Of a DNA stretch of 64,000 nucleotides, positions 11,176 to 22,944 are shown one piece after another (position 1 is the first letter of the stretch; the number at the start of each line of letters is the position of its first letter). A program made the translations under genes and the position numbers. Location: contig CM119265.1 of NCBI GenBank assembly GCA_051294375.1, forward strand, positions 1,360,726 through 1,424,725. Reading direction: 5' to 3'. This DNA comes from Paraspadella gotoi (taxonomy: Eukaryota; Chaetognatha). The notes below the pieces were generated by a model, which was not told where the DNA came from, did no database searches, and saw nothing but the letters and a program-made list of their open reading frames with translations.

Positions 11176-11202
11176 AACACAATCACTTCGATCATCTGCA
11201 AA
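11176..11202 (+). CDS. 3' end of a His-rich exon (5' part in gap)
   Basis: The last bases after the 25-N gap translate as HNHFDHLQ in the frame that ends phase 1 at a donor, CAA A|GTGAGT. Composition and phase match the exons that follow at 11,463 and 12,062, and the joining codon would be AAG (Lys). The upstream part is missing here; the degraded inverted copy near 8,430-8,560 may hold it. Confidence 0.45.
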
Positions 11203-11462
11203 GTGAGTGAATGAATTCACAGTCCGTGAACAGATTACTTTTCTTAGTTGGACATCTCTTATCATTAATTCCTTAATATCGTATCATTAATCCCTAAAGT
11301 TAATCTCTTATCATTAATCCATAAACTTAATCTCGTTTCATTAATCCCTAAAGTTAATCTTTTATCATTAATCCATTAACTTAATCTCTTATCATTAATC
11401 CCTAAACCTTAATCCTTAATCTTTATTATTCTCTCTCTCTCTCATTATCTTTCTCTCTCCAG

Positions 11463-11567
11463 AGCACTTTCACCATCACACAAGTCACTTTCATCACTCG
11501 AATCATCATCATCATCATTCACACGATCATCATCATCATTTATCGGAGCATCATCACCGTCACACCG
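11463..11567 (+). CDS. His-rich exon
   Basis: The acceptor is TTTCTCTCTCCAG| and the donor CACACCG|GTGAGT. The length is 105 nt, phase 1-1. The product contains EHFHHHTSHFHHSN, then HHHHHSHDHHHH and LSEHHHRHTG, with roughly half the residues His. No stop is present, and other frames give no comparable bias with matching splice phases. His clusters suggest zinc, copper or nickel binding or pH-dependent charge, inferred from composition. No known domain is recognised. An inverted degenerate copy lies near 7,900-8,100. Confidence 0.75.
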
Positions 11568-11661
11568 GTGAGTGTGAAAGGAAAGAAGGAAAGGATGAAA
11601 GAAAGAATCACTGGCAACAACCGGGTTGCCTGTGATGCCCAATGGGATGGGGCATCTTACT

Positions 11662-11838
11662 NNNNNNNNNNNNNNNNNNNNNNNNNNNNNNNNNNNNNNN
11701 NNNNNNNNNNNNNNNNNNNNNNNNNNNNNNNNNNNNNNNNNNNNNNNNNNNNNNNNNNNNNNNNNNNNNNNNNNNNNNNNNNNNNNNNNNNNNNNNNNNN
11801 NNNNNNNNNNNNNNNNNNNNNNNNNNNNNNNNNNNNNN
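11662..11838. other. Sequence gap (177 N)
   Basis: Flanking sequence matches 7,510-7,775 in inverted orientation, so the missing part may correspond to that segment. Confidence 0.95.
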
Positions 11839-12061
11839 TGAGGTGGTGTGAATTTACCGCCACAGAAACGTATATTTTTTTCTTCCTTATGATTCTCTAT
11901 TCGTGTGACAATGTGTGACATGTCGGGAGGTCAGGGGAAATTAAAGAATGAACGAAAAAATAAAATAAAGAAAAAAGAAAGAAAGATAAAGATGAAGAAA
12001 GAAAAAAAGACAGAAATATTAAAAAGAAACATGATAAATTTGTTCTCTTGTTTATTCCCAG

Positions 12062-12106
12062 ATTTTCATCACAACAGACACTACCACCATGAACATCATA
12101 ATTCAG
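12062..12106 (+). CDS. Small His/Asn-rich exon
   Basis: The acceptor is TTGTTTATTCCCAG| and the donor AATTCAG|GTAGAG. Fifteen codons, phase 1-1, reading DFHHNRHYHHEHHNS with G as the first base of the next codon. Its length, phase and His spacing match the neighbouring exons. The intron that follows opens with a GA array and gap. Confidence 0.65.
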
Positions 12107-12108
12107 GT

Positions 12109-12144
<36 letters not shown>

Positions 12145-12377
12145 NNNNNNNNNNNNNNNNNNNNNNNNNNNNNNNNNNNNNNNNNNNNNNNNNNNNNNNN
12201 NNNNNNNNNNNNNNNNNNNNNNNNNNNNNNNNNNNNNNNNNNNNNNNNNNNNNNNNNNNNNNNNNNNNNNNNNNNNNNNNNNNNNNNNNNNNNNNNNNNN
12301 NNNNNNNNNNNNNNNNNNNNNNNNNNNNNNNNNNNNNNNNNNNNNNNNNNNNNNNNNNNNNNNNNNNNNNNNNNNNN
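12145..12377. other. Sequence gap inside a GA array (233 N)
   Basis: GA repeats on both sides indicate a collapsed microsatellite. Confidence 0.95.
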
Positions 12378-12586
12378 GAGAGAGAGAGAGAGAGAGAGCC
12401 TCTATTTCACAACTGCTCTCCCCAGATGCGAAGTAACTTGTCATTTTTTTCTCCTCCCTCGGGCTTTCTCTCCCTTTCCTCCTCTTCCTCCTCCTCCTCC
12501 TCCTCTTCCTCCTCCCCCTCCTCATTCCCCATTTTCCTTTTTAAAACACAACTCCAGTTTAAATCGCTTTATTGAGTTTAAATGTA

Positions 12587-12814
12587 NNNNNNNNNNNNNN
12601 NNNNNNNNNNNNNNNNNNNNNNNNNNNNNNNNNNNNNNNNNNNNNNNNNNNNNNNNNNNNNNNNNNNNNNNNNNNNNNNNNNNNNNNNNNNNNNNNNNNN
12701 NNNNNNNNNNNNNNNNNNNNNNNNNNNNNNNNNNNNNNNNNNNNNNNNNNNNNNNNNNNNNNNNNNNNNNNNNNNNNNNNNNNNNNNNNNNNNNNNNNNN
12801 NNNNNNNNNNNNNN
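12587..12814. other. Sequence gap (228 N)
   Basis: It precedes an ATCATCATC run. An exon could be hidden. The stretch 12,815-13,780 has no exon signal. Confidence 0.95.
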
Positions 12815-13119
12815 TTATCATCATCATCCTACGATAATTTTGGTAGTTTTTGCTAATTTTTGGTAATAAAGCGTCAAAATTTAAAAAAGTTGAGCTTACA
12901 TTTTTTGTTTAACCTTTTGAGCTTTATCAAACTCAATCAAAAATTAAAATATTACCATTTTTTAAAAAATATTATATAACAAAATAATAATTAAAATTAC
13001 CGAATTACTTATGGTTCGGAACATGTTTTCAAAAAAATATTTGAACAATATTTGATAGCGAAAATGGATTTCTTTAATGCTGTTCCCATTAGCCCAAGCT
13101 TAGAAATTACGGTAGTGAA

Positions 13120-13285
13120 TAAGGGGATAGCGTTTAGCGTTAGAGGTTAGAGGTCAGAGGTCAGAGGTTAGAGGTTAAGGATAAGGATTAAGGGTTATGA
13201 TTCAGGATTAGATTAGGTTAAGGGATTGATTTATAGGTTTAAGATAAACGAACAAAATGGGGCACTCTCGGAGAAGAGAGCCAAA
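13120..13285. mobile_element. Right half of a telomere-like-core element
   Basis: GTTAGAGGTTAGAGGTCAGAG and AAGGGATTGAT runs end in AATGGGGCACTCTCGGAGAA and GAGAGCC, the terminal motif shared with the elements at 18,129 and 33,369. The left end is not clear. Confidence 0.4.
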
Positions 13286-13449
13286 CAAAACAATAATTAT
13301 TAATAAAAACTGAAAGGCGTCCGAGTTAAATGAGTGAAATTTGTTCTCGAACAAAAGATCAAGGGCTTAATTTTACTTTCAGTGGGATAAATTATCGTTT
13401 AACTAAAATTATATATTTAAATCTAAATGGCAAATATTTTCTCATATTT

Positions 13450-13764
13450 AATTAATTAACTAATTTCATTCATTGCATCTTTTTTGAAGGTAAACAATAA
13501 AATATCTTTAATCAATCAATAACTCTTTCAATCCATCAATCAATCACTCTNNNNNNNNNNCTTTTTTGAAGGTAAAAAATAAAATATCTTTAATCAATCA
13601 ATCACTATTTCAATTAATCAATTAATCAATCACTCTTTCAATCAATCAATCAATCACTCTTTAAATTAATCAATAAATCAATCAATCAATCAATCAATCA
13701 CTATTTAAAATAATCAATCAATCACTCTTTAAATTAATCAATAAATCATTTAATCAATCACTCT

Positions 13765-13798
<34 letters not shown>

Positions 13799-13800
13799 TC
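13450..13800. repeat. (AATC)n array with an internal direct repeat
   Basis: Tetranucleotide AATC with CACTCTTT interruptions. The block CTTTTTTGAAGGTAAA occurs at about 13,480 and again right after a 10-N gap (13,551-13,560), suggesting an assembly overlap that was not merged. Confidence 0.85.
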
Positions 13801-13807
13801 TTTCCAG

Positions 13808-14068
13808 ATCACGACCACAAATCCCAACATCTCCGCCAAAGAGAAGAGAAGGAGAGCGAGGAGCATCTCGCACCGAAGGATCGTCTTTACGGCGATCGCC
13901 GTCGTCTCCACGACGATCGCCGCGACCGTCAATACGACGATCGCCGCGACGATCGCCTCCACCGTCAATACGACGATCGCCTTGGTCGCCGTCTCCGTCA
14001 ATACGACGAATTCGGGCGACGACGTCACTTCGTGTTGCGTCATCGACGCGACGTCGACGGGATTTTCG
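13808..14068 (+). CDS. Charged Arg/Asp-rich exon with RQYDDR repeats
   Basis: The acceptor is CAATTCTTTCCAG|. With the phase-1 junction codon GAT, the frame reads DHDHKSQHLRQREEKESEEH, LAPKDRLYGDRRRLHDD, then RRDRQYDDRRDDRLHRQYDD, RLGRRLRQYDEFGRRRHF and so on. A phase-1 donor (TTCG|GTTTGT) gives 261 nt. Without that splice the frame meets TAA near 14,086, so it could be a terminal exon in some transcripts. The repeated motif RQYDD marks short internal duplications. It is very CpG-rich (CGACGATCGCC) against AT-rich flanks. A second, diverged minus-strand copy lies at 22,945-23,092. Confidence 0.7.
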
Positions 14069-14089
14069 GTTTGTATTTTATTTAATTTA

Positions 14090-14165
14090 TTTAGTTTATT
14101 ATTTTATTTATTTATTATTTATTTATTATTTTATTTAATTTATTTATTATTTATTATTGTTATTT
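14090..14165. repeat. (ATTT)n array
   Basis: Irregular TTTATTTATT. Related arrays at 26,934 (as AAAT) and 44,330 sit in the same sequence context, showing three copies of this segment. Confidence 0.85.
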
Positions 14166-14423
14166 GCTATCAAAGAAGGAGGTTCACCACTTTTATTTTT
14201 AAATTTCAACAAAATCTAACCAAGTGTGAAAGTTGTAAACTTAGGAGATAGTGTTCTATTTTTGCTTCAAGCGAAAATCGAAGAGAGAAGAGAGAGATGG
14301 CGAGAACAGAGAGAGAGGGCACGAGAGAGAGAGAAGGAGAGGAGAAGAGAGAGATGAGAGGGGAGAGAGACGAGATGTGGAGAGGACCGAGAGAGAGAGA
14401 GACGAGGAGAGAGAGAGACTTAC

Positions 14424-14540
14424 TCAAGTGTATGCTCGTGATTAATCCACATTGTTGTGAAATGGTGATGATCGTGTTCGTGTTTGTGATGATGTATGAA
14501 TGATGGTGGATGGACTTGTGTGATGATTGATTTGGAGATT
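14424..14540 (-). CDS. His-rich exon copy on the minus strand
   Basis: The minus strand shows the acceptor CTTTTTCTCACAG| and the donor CTTGA|GTAAGT around 117 nt. Comparing it with the copy at 44,614-44,721 gives ESHHHHTSHPIHSLHHHKHE, then a second His run and a short tail. Both copies carry small indels, so the frame is broken in each and the 3' phase is uncertain. Its style matches the plus-strand exons, but it lies in a segment that is inverted relative to 26.0-26.95 kb, so the biological orientation may be plus. The plus-strand equivalent falls in or near the gap at 26,731-26,827. Confidence 0.5.
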
Positions 14541-14585
14541 CTGTGAGAAAAAGATGGAGAGGAGAGAGAGAGAGGAGAGAGAGAG

Positions 14586-14621
<36 letters not shown>

Positions 14622-15019
14622 GGAGAAGAAATGATAGAAAATATTAAACACATGAAAAAAAAACGAAATATCATAATCGGGTCACCGTTGTCAACTTTGC
14701 TCTGAAGACGAAGCGGCTTCAAGACAAAGAATTGCAAATGAAACTTGATTTACTTTAAATTACTTCAGCTGTGAAACTTGACCATTTTTTAAAACTTAAA
14801 AAAGACTAAATAAGACTTTGCGTAGACTTTCTCTCTCAATGGGGGGGGTGTTGTAAAAATTCATCCCAATCAAAAAAAGGAAGGAATTATAAAAAAATAC
14901 TTTATGTAGTCAATTTGTTTCCCCCAATCCAAAAAAAAGTTATATTTATCGCCATAAAAACTCATTATTTTCAAGGAAAAAAATATTTCGGCCTAATTTT
15001 CTCCAATTTCATTAAAAAT

Positions 15020-15160
15020 TCATAATAAAATTATGGTAAAGGTTAGAGAAAAGGTTAAGGAATAAAGGATTAGTTTAGTGATTAGGTTAGGGCATTAGCG
15101 TTAGGAACTTAGGTTTAGGTTAGGTTAGGTTAAAGATTAGGTTAAGGTAAAGATGCAGAG
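15020..15160. repeat. Telomere-like degenerate repeat (TTAGG type)
   Basis: TTAGGTTAGGTTAGG and related variants. The same block is found inverted at about 26,040-26,150 and direct at 45,200-45,320. Confidence 0.7.
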
Positions 15161-15264
15161 TTTAAAAAAAATTTTTTAAATGGGGGGTTTTGGGGGGATA
15201 AGGCTATTGGGTTTGGTTATATTTAAGTTTTAAAAATTAAGTTAAACAGTTTGAGCCAAACAAT

Positions 15265-16318
15265 GTCGGATCTGCCTACGATAATTAATGAATTAATAGA
15301 TTAAATTAATTAATTAATTAATAGATTTAATTAATAATTAATTAATAGATTAATTTAATTAATTAATTAATTTTAATAATTAATTATAATTTATATTCAG
15401 CTTTTCCTCACGATGTCCCTTAAAATTGAGTTCGGACAGTTATTAAATGTTTTGTTTACATTTTATCAAAACAAACAAGATATTTCCTCTTATTTATGAT
15501 TTGTGATTCGGTTGTCGCTTTCGGTCGACGCTTTTGCAATCAGTCTTCTGAAGTGTGATATCAAAAAAGGGAGTTTGAAAATTTCATAGTATGGCTTCTA
15601 AGGGGATCAAGATCTTAAGAATTCTCATGTTTCATTTATCAATATTCGTATCTTGTTTATGTTTTATTTACAAAACAAAAACGTTTTAATGTATATGTCG
15701 CTCTTCTCTCTCTTTTCTTTTTAAATATATGTCGCTCTTCTCTCTCTCTTTTTCTCCTGTCACTGCTTCTTCTGATTTGTTCCTTAAAAACGAGTCCGGC
15801 TCTGCAGCGTCTGTCCAGCTTCTTTTCTCTCTCTCTCTCTTTTTTTTTTTTTTTTTTACAAAAATTTTTTTAGATATAATGTGGGCTCTATTAATTGTTA
15901 AAAAACCGATGCCGGCGGAACAGGGTGCGACCCGGGTTCCTTTGGGTAAAGAAAAAGCTCACATACGTCCAGCGCCATGGGTTACTGCTTGAATTCTTTA
16001 ACGAGCTAAAGGGGCTGTAGAGCTTCTCTCTTTCTCTCTCTTTTTAAATTATTATATTATTGCTGCTTTCTCCTCTCTTTTTCGCTGCAGCGGCCTGTCT
16101 CTCTTTTCTTTTTCTCTCTGTGTTGTGTCTGTCCCTCTGCTGTCCGAATCTCTGCGTTGATCGTTTTGTTTTTTTGAAAAATTTGATTATTTTTTTCCTT
16201 TTCTTAAAAACCTTTTTATATTACCATTTATTCCGCGCGCCGGCGCCCTTTTTTTCAATACAAAATCCCATATTTTCATCCGAGATTTCGTGGATTTATT
16301 CTCTATCTTTCTCTCTTC

Positions 16319-16351
<33 letters not shown>

Positions 16352-18007
16352 TCTCCTCTCTCTCTCTCTCTCTCTGGTTCACTTCATAACACGCATTTTT
16401 TTTTTATTGACTATCATCGCATCAATGAATGACAATCATCGCGATCAGTGAATATCACAGCAGTGAAGACTATCATCGCGATCAATAATGAATTATCATC
16501 CGAATCAATAATCATTCCTATTACATCAATAAATTACTATTACATCAATCAATGTTTATTACCTTAATCAATTTTACTTTACATCAATAATTCGTGCTAT
16601 CGATGATTCATTTCGTTTTTTTCCCGGGTTTTTTTATTCAATTTTCTTGTTATGGGCTCGGCTCGATCATGAGTCTTTTAAGATTTTTTTTATTTTAATG
16701 TCTCCTTCTCTCTCTCTCTCAACTCTCCTCTTCTCACTCTCTCTCTTTTCTCTCTCACCTCTCTCACTCTCTCTCTCTCACTCTTTCTTCTTTCTCTCTC
16801 TCTCTCTCTCTTTTTATGCAATAGCGACGATCCTTATGCTTTTAAGATTTATTTTAACTTGCATCATTTTTTTCACTTGCATCATTTTTTCAACTTGCAT
16901 TCCGTCAAAACTTTATAATCTAGCCTTCTCACTCACTTTTCCTTACTGGGAGCTCACAAATTTCATCTCAATCTATCATGGTTAAAAATAAATAAAAGAT
17001 TCAAGTAAAATGTGACTCATATTGTTTTCATTAAACTCATTTGTCACTGGTACGTTTTCCACTGAAACGTTTTTATCAAGCTTCGTCACACATTTTCCTA
17101 CCACACACCAAATTTCAACTCAATCTATCCATCCAATTGATGATTAATTAGGAGTATTTATTGGTTAACAATAAGTAAAAGATTTTAGTAATTCGACTAT
17201 GTTTTTGCCAGTTTAAACTAATTTTCCACTCACACGATTCCACGAAACTTTATATCCCAGCCTTTATCACACTCTTTCCTACTCACACACAAATTTAATT
17301 TCCAATCCCAACAGCGCCAATCACGAGTTATGGGGCTTTTTGCTTAAGATTAGACGGTATGGACGGATTGATTGACAATTAATTAATTATTGATTTAATT
17401 ATCTAGTAATGATTAATTAACTGATTAATTATTTGATTTATTAATACATCCTGCATATACATTTAATATATTTAGGAAAAGAAGCATAATCATTGGTAGA
17501 AAACAGGTTTTTTGTTTTTTTCCATAAACTCATTTCCACTTAAACTATTCCATCGAAACTTGATCCTGTTCAATCACACACTTTCTACCCAGCATACAAA
17601 GTTCCAGGTTCAATCAGCCATCCACTCTATGAGCAATTGGTGTTTCAAATTGTGGAATATTTTTTTTTGTTTTTTCCCATTTAAACTCATTTCCACTCGG
17701 ACGATTCCATCGAAACTTCCATATCCAGCTCAATGCACACACGTACTATCCTCCACACAAAATTTCCATTTTTTAAATCCATCCATCCAATCACGAGGTA
17801 ATTTGGTTGTTTTTGCTAAGGTGGGACGGACGGACGGGACGGACGGACGGACGGACGGAACGGACGGACATCATTTTTTTTGCATAATTATAATAATTCG
17901 ATGTTCTTGATATATATAAGTGTGTGCCGTGACAATATTGAGGGGGCGACCGACGGACCGAAAAAGTGAGGTTATAGAGTCGGGATCTGCTGATAAGCAG
18001 ATCCGAC
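15265..18007 (+). mobile_element. Helentron-like non-autonomous element, long form
   Basis: The left terminus is GTCGGATCTGC (15,265-15,275), followed by a TTAATTAA-rich stretch. The right end has about 150-160-bp core repeats (17,040-17,810, recurring block AAACTCATTTCCACT), the microsatellite GGACGGACGG (17,821-17,870) and the hairpin GTCGGGATCTGC..AGCAGATCCGAC (17,979-18,007) followed by TAA. Inverted terminal motif, core repeats, ACGG-type microsatellite and 3' hairpin together define Helentron-associated elements. Between 15.4 and 16.9 kb lie CT-rich and unique sequences without a readable gene. Rep/helicase is absent. Copies lie at 37.7-40.55 kb (inverted) and 45.43-47.7 kb. Confidence 0.6.
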
Positions 18008-18128
18008 TAAAAAACTTAGAGAATAGAAAATAGAGCGTTTTTATAAATGAAAGACTAAGAATCATTTTTTTTAAATTCCCATTAATTTAAAATTGCGAAT
18101 TGAGGACTTTGAGAATTTAAAAAAAGTA

Positions 18129-18437
18129 GAATATGTATAGGCTCTCTTTCCCAGAAACGCCCTATTTTCTGTTCCTTTATCTTATAATTTATTTTTACGC
18201 TAAATATCTAGATTAAAGACATATTTTTTAAACTTATACCCAACCCCTAATCCTGAACCCAAACCTTTATTTAACCTTAATCTCTAAGCAAAAAACAAAA
18301 CTATCTTAATCCACTGCACCTAATCCCAAACTTAATCCTTAACCCAAACCTGCCTAAACTAATCTTTAATTCAAAAATTATTATATTACTAATCCGAATT
18401 AAGATGAAATAAGGGGTTCTGAGAAAAGAGAAGCCCA
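18129..18437. mobile_element. Inverted-repeat element with telomere-like core
   Basis: The left end GGCTCTCTTTCCCAGAAACG pairs with the right end AAGGGGTTCTGAGAAAAGAG. The core is rich in CCCAACCCCTAATCC-type repeats. An inverted copy sits at 25,509-25,814. Confidence 0.6.
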
Positions 18438-18947
18438 TAAAAATAAGATAGATAAGAAGAAGGCTCAGACATGAACAAATAGAAAGCAGATAGACAGACA
18501 GACTTTTATCATATTTCGTCTGTCTCCGAGTGCGATCAATCTGCCCCCATGTTAGAATCATTAAGTCCGCCGGCCGCCGAGACGTCATAACCGTTAACTT
18601 TACATGTTGACATTTATCATTTCCATAAATGACTTTGCAATGGAAGGTTAAAATTGATATGATATTTAATAACCTCTTTCTGTCTCTCTCTCTTTCTTTC
18701 TTTCTCTCTCTTTCTCTCTCTGCTCTCTCTTTCTCTTCTCTTTTTTCTCTCTTCTCTCTCTTCTCTCCCTTTACTCACTCTTCCTCTGTTTACCTCTCTT
18801 CTCTCTTTATCTCTCTTTGCTCTCCCATTTACTTTCTCTCTCTCTACTCTCTCTCTGCTCTCTCTTCTTTTCTCTCTCTCTCTCTCTATCTCTCTGAATC
18901 TCTTCCTCCCTTTCTCTTCCTCCCCCTCTACCTCCCCGCTCTCTCAC

Positions 18948-19222
18948 GTCCTTGTGATGATGATTGCATGATTGTGAGTGTGATAGTGACTCGGAGTGGT
19001 GAACTTGTGATGATTGCTGGAGTGAGGTTGTGAGCGGACGGAGTGTGAGTGGTGATGTTCTTCCCTGCGTGATGTTCGCTGTGGTTGAGTGGGCGTGTCC
19101 TCGTGATCCGTAGCTGATATGTGAACCGTCGTCCCTGCGTCTTTCTTCTCTTTCTTGCTTGTGATTGACTGTGAACGTTTGGGTCTTTCGTCGTTGTTGT
19201 TGATTGTTGTTGCCGGTTGAGT
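18948..19222 (-). CDS. Minus-strand copy of the exon at 24,685
   Basis: The reverse complement aligns with 24,685-24,973: acceptor near 19,223, a Gln/Arg-encoding start now largely lost, then coding for DHEDTPTHHSEHH-like sequence and a His tail. Indels break the frame. It lies in the 17.9-21.5 kb arm of the large inverted duplication. I treat 24,685 as the better copy. Confidence 0.5.
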
Positions 19223-19299
19223 CTGTAAGAGGATTTAATTTTTATTTGTAATATTCATTCGTCTTTAGTCAGAAAAAAACGTTTTTTTTCCCTCTGAAT

Positions 19300-19895
19300 G
19301 TCAAATTTCGCCCCACGTTTTTTCGAATGCGCCCTATGTTTCAACTGAAATTCATAGTTAAAGTTTATTTTTCGATTGAGATTTTAGGTTTGAGTTTGGA
19401 GATAAGAATTAGGAAAGGAATTTGGTTTAGAGTAATGTTTGAGTTGATATTTAGGTTTACTGATTAAGGTTAAACATTTAATAAATAAGGTTTAGGAGTA
19501 TAGGGTTTAAATTAATAAATAAAGGGTTATAAATTTAGGATTTAAATTAATTAAATAAGTGGGTTAGGGAGTTAGGGTTTTCAATTAAATAATTAGGGTT
19601 TAGGGAATAAGGTTTAAATTAGATAAATAATGGTTAGTGGATTAAGGTTTTAATTTAATAAATAAGGTTAGGATTATAGAAAAAATTATAAATAATGGTT
19701 AAGGATTAGGGCGTTTAAATTATAAAAACGATTAGATAAGGGTTTGAATTAATAAGATAAGGGTTAGCATTTAGAGGGATTATGGTGACTATAAAAATAT
19801 AATTTTGTATAGAAAAGAAATTAGAGCACAGATATTAGAATTAAAATTAATATTTTAAAGAATATAAATAAAAATGGGGCACTCACGAAATAGTA
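19300..19895. mobile_element. Large telomere-like-core inverted-repeat element
   Basis: Starts near GAATGCGCCCTATG, ends near AATGGGGCACTCACGAAATA. Inside are repeated units of the type GGGTTAGGGATTAAGG, mostly TTTAAATTAATAAATAAGG plus GGTTAGG. Inverted copy at 24,178-24,630. Confidence 0.5.
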
Positions 19896-21080
19896 CCCAA
19901 ATTTATTTACCTTACATACCAATACATAATAATCAAGATAATGGTCGACAAAAAAAAAAAACTTAGAAAATGGATGAAAATCTTTCTTCTTATTAAAAGA
20001 CGCGAGAAAATTAATATTTAATTTTGTGTGATAGGCGAACAACTTTAATTATTTTTTTGCTTAATTTCTGAAAGTAGAATATTGTAGTTTAGAAGATGTT
20101 TGGCTGAATGTTTTTCTAGGGATGAAAAGAGTCTATTATTTTGTGAAGAAGCTCTTCGAAAGCTGTAATAACATAAAGAAAATAAAGTGATGTTTCATTC
20201 ACAGTAAAATTACCCTTAATGTTGAAATAGGATTGTCTGCATTAGATTGTGTTGACAGCCGTAAGAAACAATTGAACCTTAATTTACACGAATATATAAT
20301 AAAATTGTCCTGAAAACTAACACCCTCGTGGAAGAGGAAGAGTTAGTATTACTTAACTGTACGTAGGAGAGTGTAGATAAGAAACTTGGAAAGAAATCGA
20401 GAGGAAAGAAGAGAAAGAAGAAACCAAAAAGCGATTAGAGAACTAAATCATGTTAATAACAATACTACTCTAGTTTAAAAAAGAATATTTACTCAAATAT
20501 AACATATAAATAAAGTAAAAAGTAATGGTCGGTGAATAACTTCACGTTGTTCACGTCATGGTTTGACGAGTCTAAGGTGGTGCGATACTAATTAGAAAAC
20601 ACTAATAAAAGTCTAATCTATGAAGTATTACTTGCTGTTAGGAGGATATTGTAAAATGAGCTGTGGGCTATATATCACTATATGACAAAAAAAAAGAAGA
20701 AAATGTCTACACTGTAAAAGAAATTTCTTTATTCACTAGGAAAGACGATTGCCCGGAAAAGTTTAAATATAATTTTAAACGCGGAGCGACAAAATTTTGC
20801 AGTGAAATAGTTCATTTTGAACGGGATAAACGTTGCAACAACTTTTTCCGTCATAAATACATGATGCTATTTTAATCCCGGAGATTGGCGTAGGATATTT
20901 CAAAAAGTGAAAGCAATTACAATGGCTGGGTAAGAAACGAATACATTGTTAGGTTTTAAGAAACGCAAGGAGAGTTCAGCAATCTGCCAAGATGCGGAGT
21001 GCGCCAATAGTTACAGAGAGAGATTCGTGTAGACTTAAGATGATCGTGGCCTATTTACATTTCAATTAAAGAGAATGTTT
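19896..21080. other. AT-rich segment, no gene seen
   Basis: Matches 22.9-24.1 kb in inverted orientation with many indels. Short open frames (for example near 20,663) are broken in the other copy, so no gene is supported. Confidence 0.55.
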
Positions 21081-21081
21081 T

Positions 21082-21633
21082 TGAGAAGTTTTTTGAGTCT
21101 GTTGTAAGGACTCGAAAACTGTTGTGTTGTGTGGTTTGGTTGTGCTTTTTGTTATGTGTTTGGATAAAATTATTACTTATATTTTTGAATAAATTGATGA
21201 TTTCTCAATTTAATTAACGTGATTTCCTCTGCCATGTTCAATTGTTCTAAACATTTAAGCTCTTAGTGTTAATGTTCAAAATTAGTAGGCGTCACTAATC
21301 GTAAGCAGAAAAAAAAAGGTTGGGCGATGTCGAAGATAAATTTTCCGTAAAAACTCTAAACTTTTTTGAAGAAGTACTTTTGTTTCTCTGGTGCATAAAC
21401 CTGAGATGGTACAAACATTTGAGTAAAGAAAGAAAGTATTCGCCGTTTAAGCTGAGGTCCGGGCATGGCGATTGTTGTGGTCTGGCTTAAATAGATTTTT
21501 ATCTTTGCCGTCGGTGTGTTCGTTGGAGCCAATAAAGATATTTGGTTGGTGACTGACTTTCAGAAAGCCGTAGCCTGCGTGCTCTGCTCTCTCTCTGCGG
21601 GTCTGCTGCTCTGCTCTCTTCTCTTTCTCTCGG

Positions 21634-21667
<34 letters not shown>

Positions 21668-21940
21668 AATCGCTCAAGTCGCTCGTTCTCGCCAATTTAG
21701 TGTTCAGACCTTTCCCCTCCCTCTCTCTCTCCTCTCTCTCTGCTATCTGGGTCTCTCTCTGCTCGTCTCTCTCTCTCGTCTCGCTTTGTCTCTCTCTCTC
21801 TCGGTCGAGCTCGTGCTCGACGGTCTCTCGCCGCCTCTACCCGTCCCTGCTGCGTGCTCGTGCGTCGTGCATGCCGTGGGCTCGCCTCTCGTACTTCGCC
21901 CTCTCCGTTGCGCATCTAAGTCGAGTCAGCCACTCCTCCC
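21082..21940 (+). repeat. Exact direct duplicate, copy 1
   Basis: Identical by eye to 22,080-22,938 (offset 998 bp). Copy 1 stops at a 25-N gap, while copy 2 continues. The following 21,966-22,079 is a partial inverted copy of about 21,483-21,565. Its open frame is a CT-tract translation. Identity over ~860 bp amid strongly diverged copies elsewhere points to an assembly overlap. Confidence 0.85.
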
Positions 21941-22079
21941 NNNNNNNNNNNNNNNNNNNNNNNNNGAGAGAGAGAGAGAGAGAGAGAGAGAGGTAAGTTT
22001 TGAAAGTCAGTCAACAACAAATATTTATGGCTCCAACGAAAAACGAGGAAAGATAAAATCTAATTTAAGCAGAAAAAAA

Positions 22080-22631
22080 TGAGAAGTTTTTTGAGTCTGT
22101 TGTAAGGACTCGAAAACTGTTGTGTTGTGTGGTTTGGTTGTGCTTTTTGTTATGTGTTTGGATAAAATTATTACTTATATTTTTGAATAAATTGATGATT
22201 TCTCAATTTAATTAACGTGATTTCCTCTGCCATGTTCAATTGTTCTAAACATTTAAGCTCTTAGTGTTAATGTTCAAAATTAGTAGGCGTCACTAATCGT
22301 AAGCAGAAAAAAAAAGGTTGGGCGATGTCGAAGATAAATTTTCCGTAAAAACTCTAAACTTTTTTGAAGAAGTACTTTTGTTTCTCTGGTGCATAAACCT
22401 GAGATGGTACAAACATTTGAGTAAAGAAAGAAAGTATTCGCCGTTTAAGCTGAGGTCCGGGCATGGCGATTGTTGTGGTCTGGCTTAAATAGATTTTTAT
22501 CTTTGCCGTCGGTGTGTTCGTTGGAGCCAATAAAGATATTTGGTTGGTGACTGACTTTCAGAAAGCCGTAGCCTGCGTGCTCTGCTCTCTCTCTGCGGGT
22601 CTGCTGCTCTGCTCTCTTCTCTTTCTCTCGG

Positions 22632-22665
<34 letters not shown>

Positions 22666-22938
22666 AATCGCTCAAGTCGCTCGTTCTCGCCAATTTAGTG
22701 TTCAGACCTTTCCCCTCCCTCTCTCTCTCCTCTCTCTCTGCTATCTGGGTCTCTCTCTGCTCGTCTCTCTCTCTCGTCTCGCTTTGTCTCTCTCTCTCTC
22801 GGTCGAGCTCGTGCTCGACGGTCTCTCGCCGCCTCTACCCGTCCCTGCTGCGTGCTCGTGCGTCGTGCATGCCGTGGGCTCGCCTCTCGTACTTCGCCCT
22901 CTCCGTTGCGCATCTAAGTCGAGTCAGCCACTCCTCCC
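22080..22938 (+). repeat. Exact direct duplicate, copy 2
   Basis: Same sequence as 21,082-21,940. After 22,938 it runs into an inverted copy of the 13,808 exon. Confidence 0.85.
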
Positions 22939-22944
22939 TCCCGT

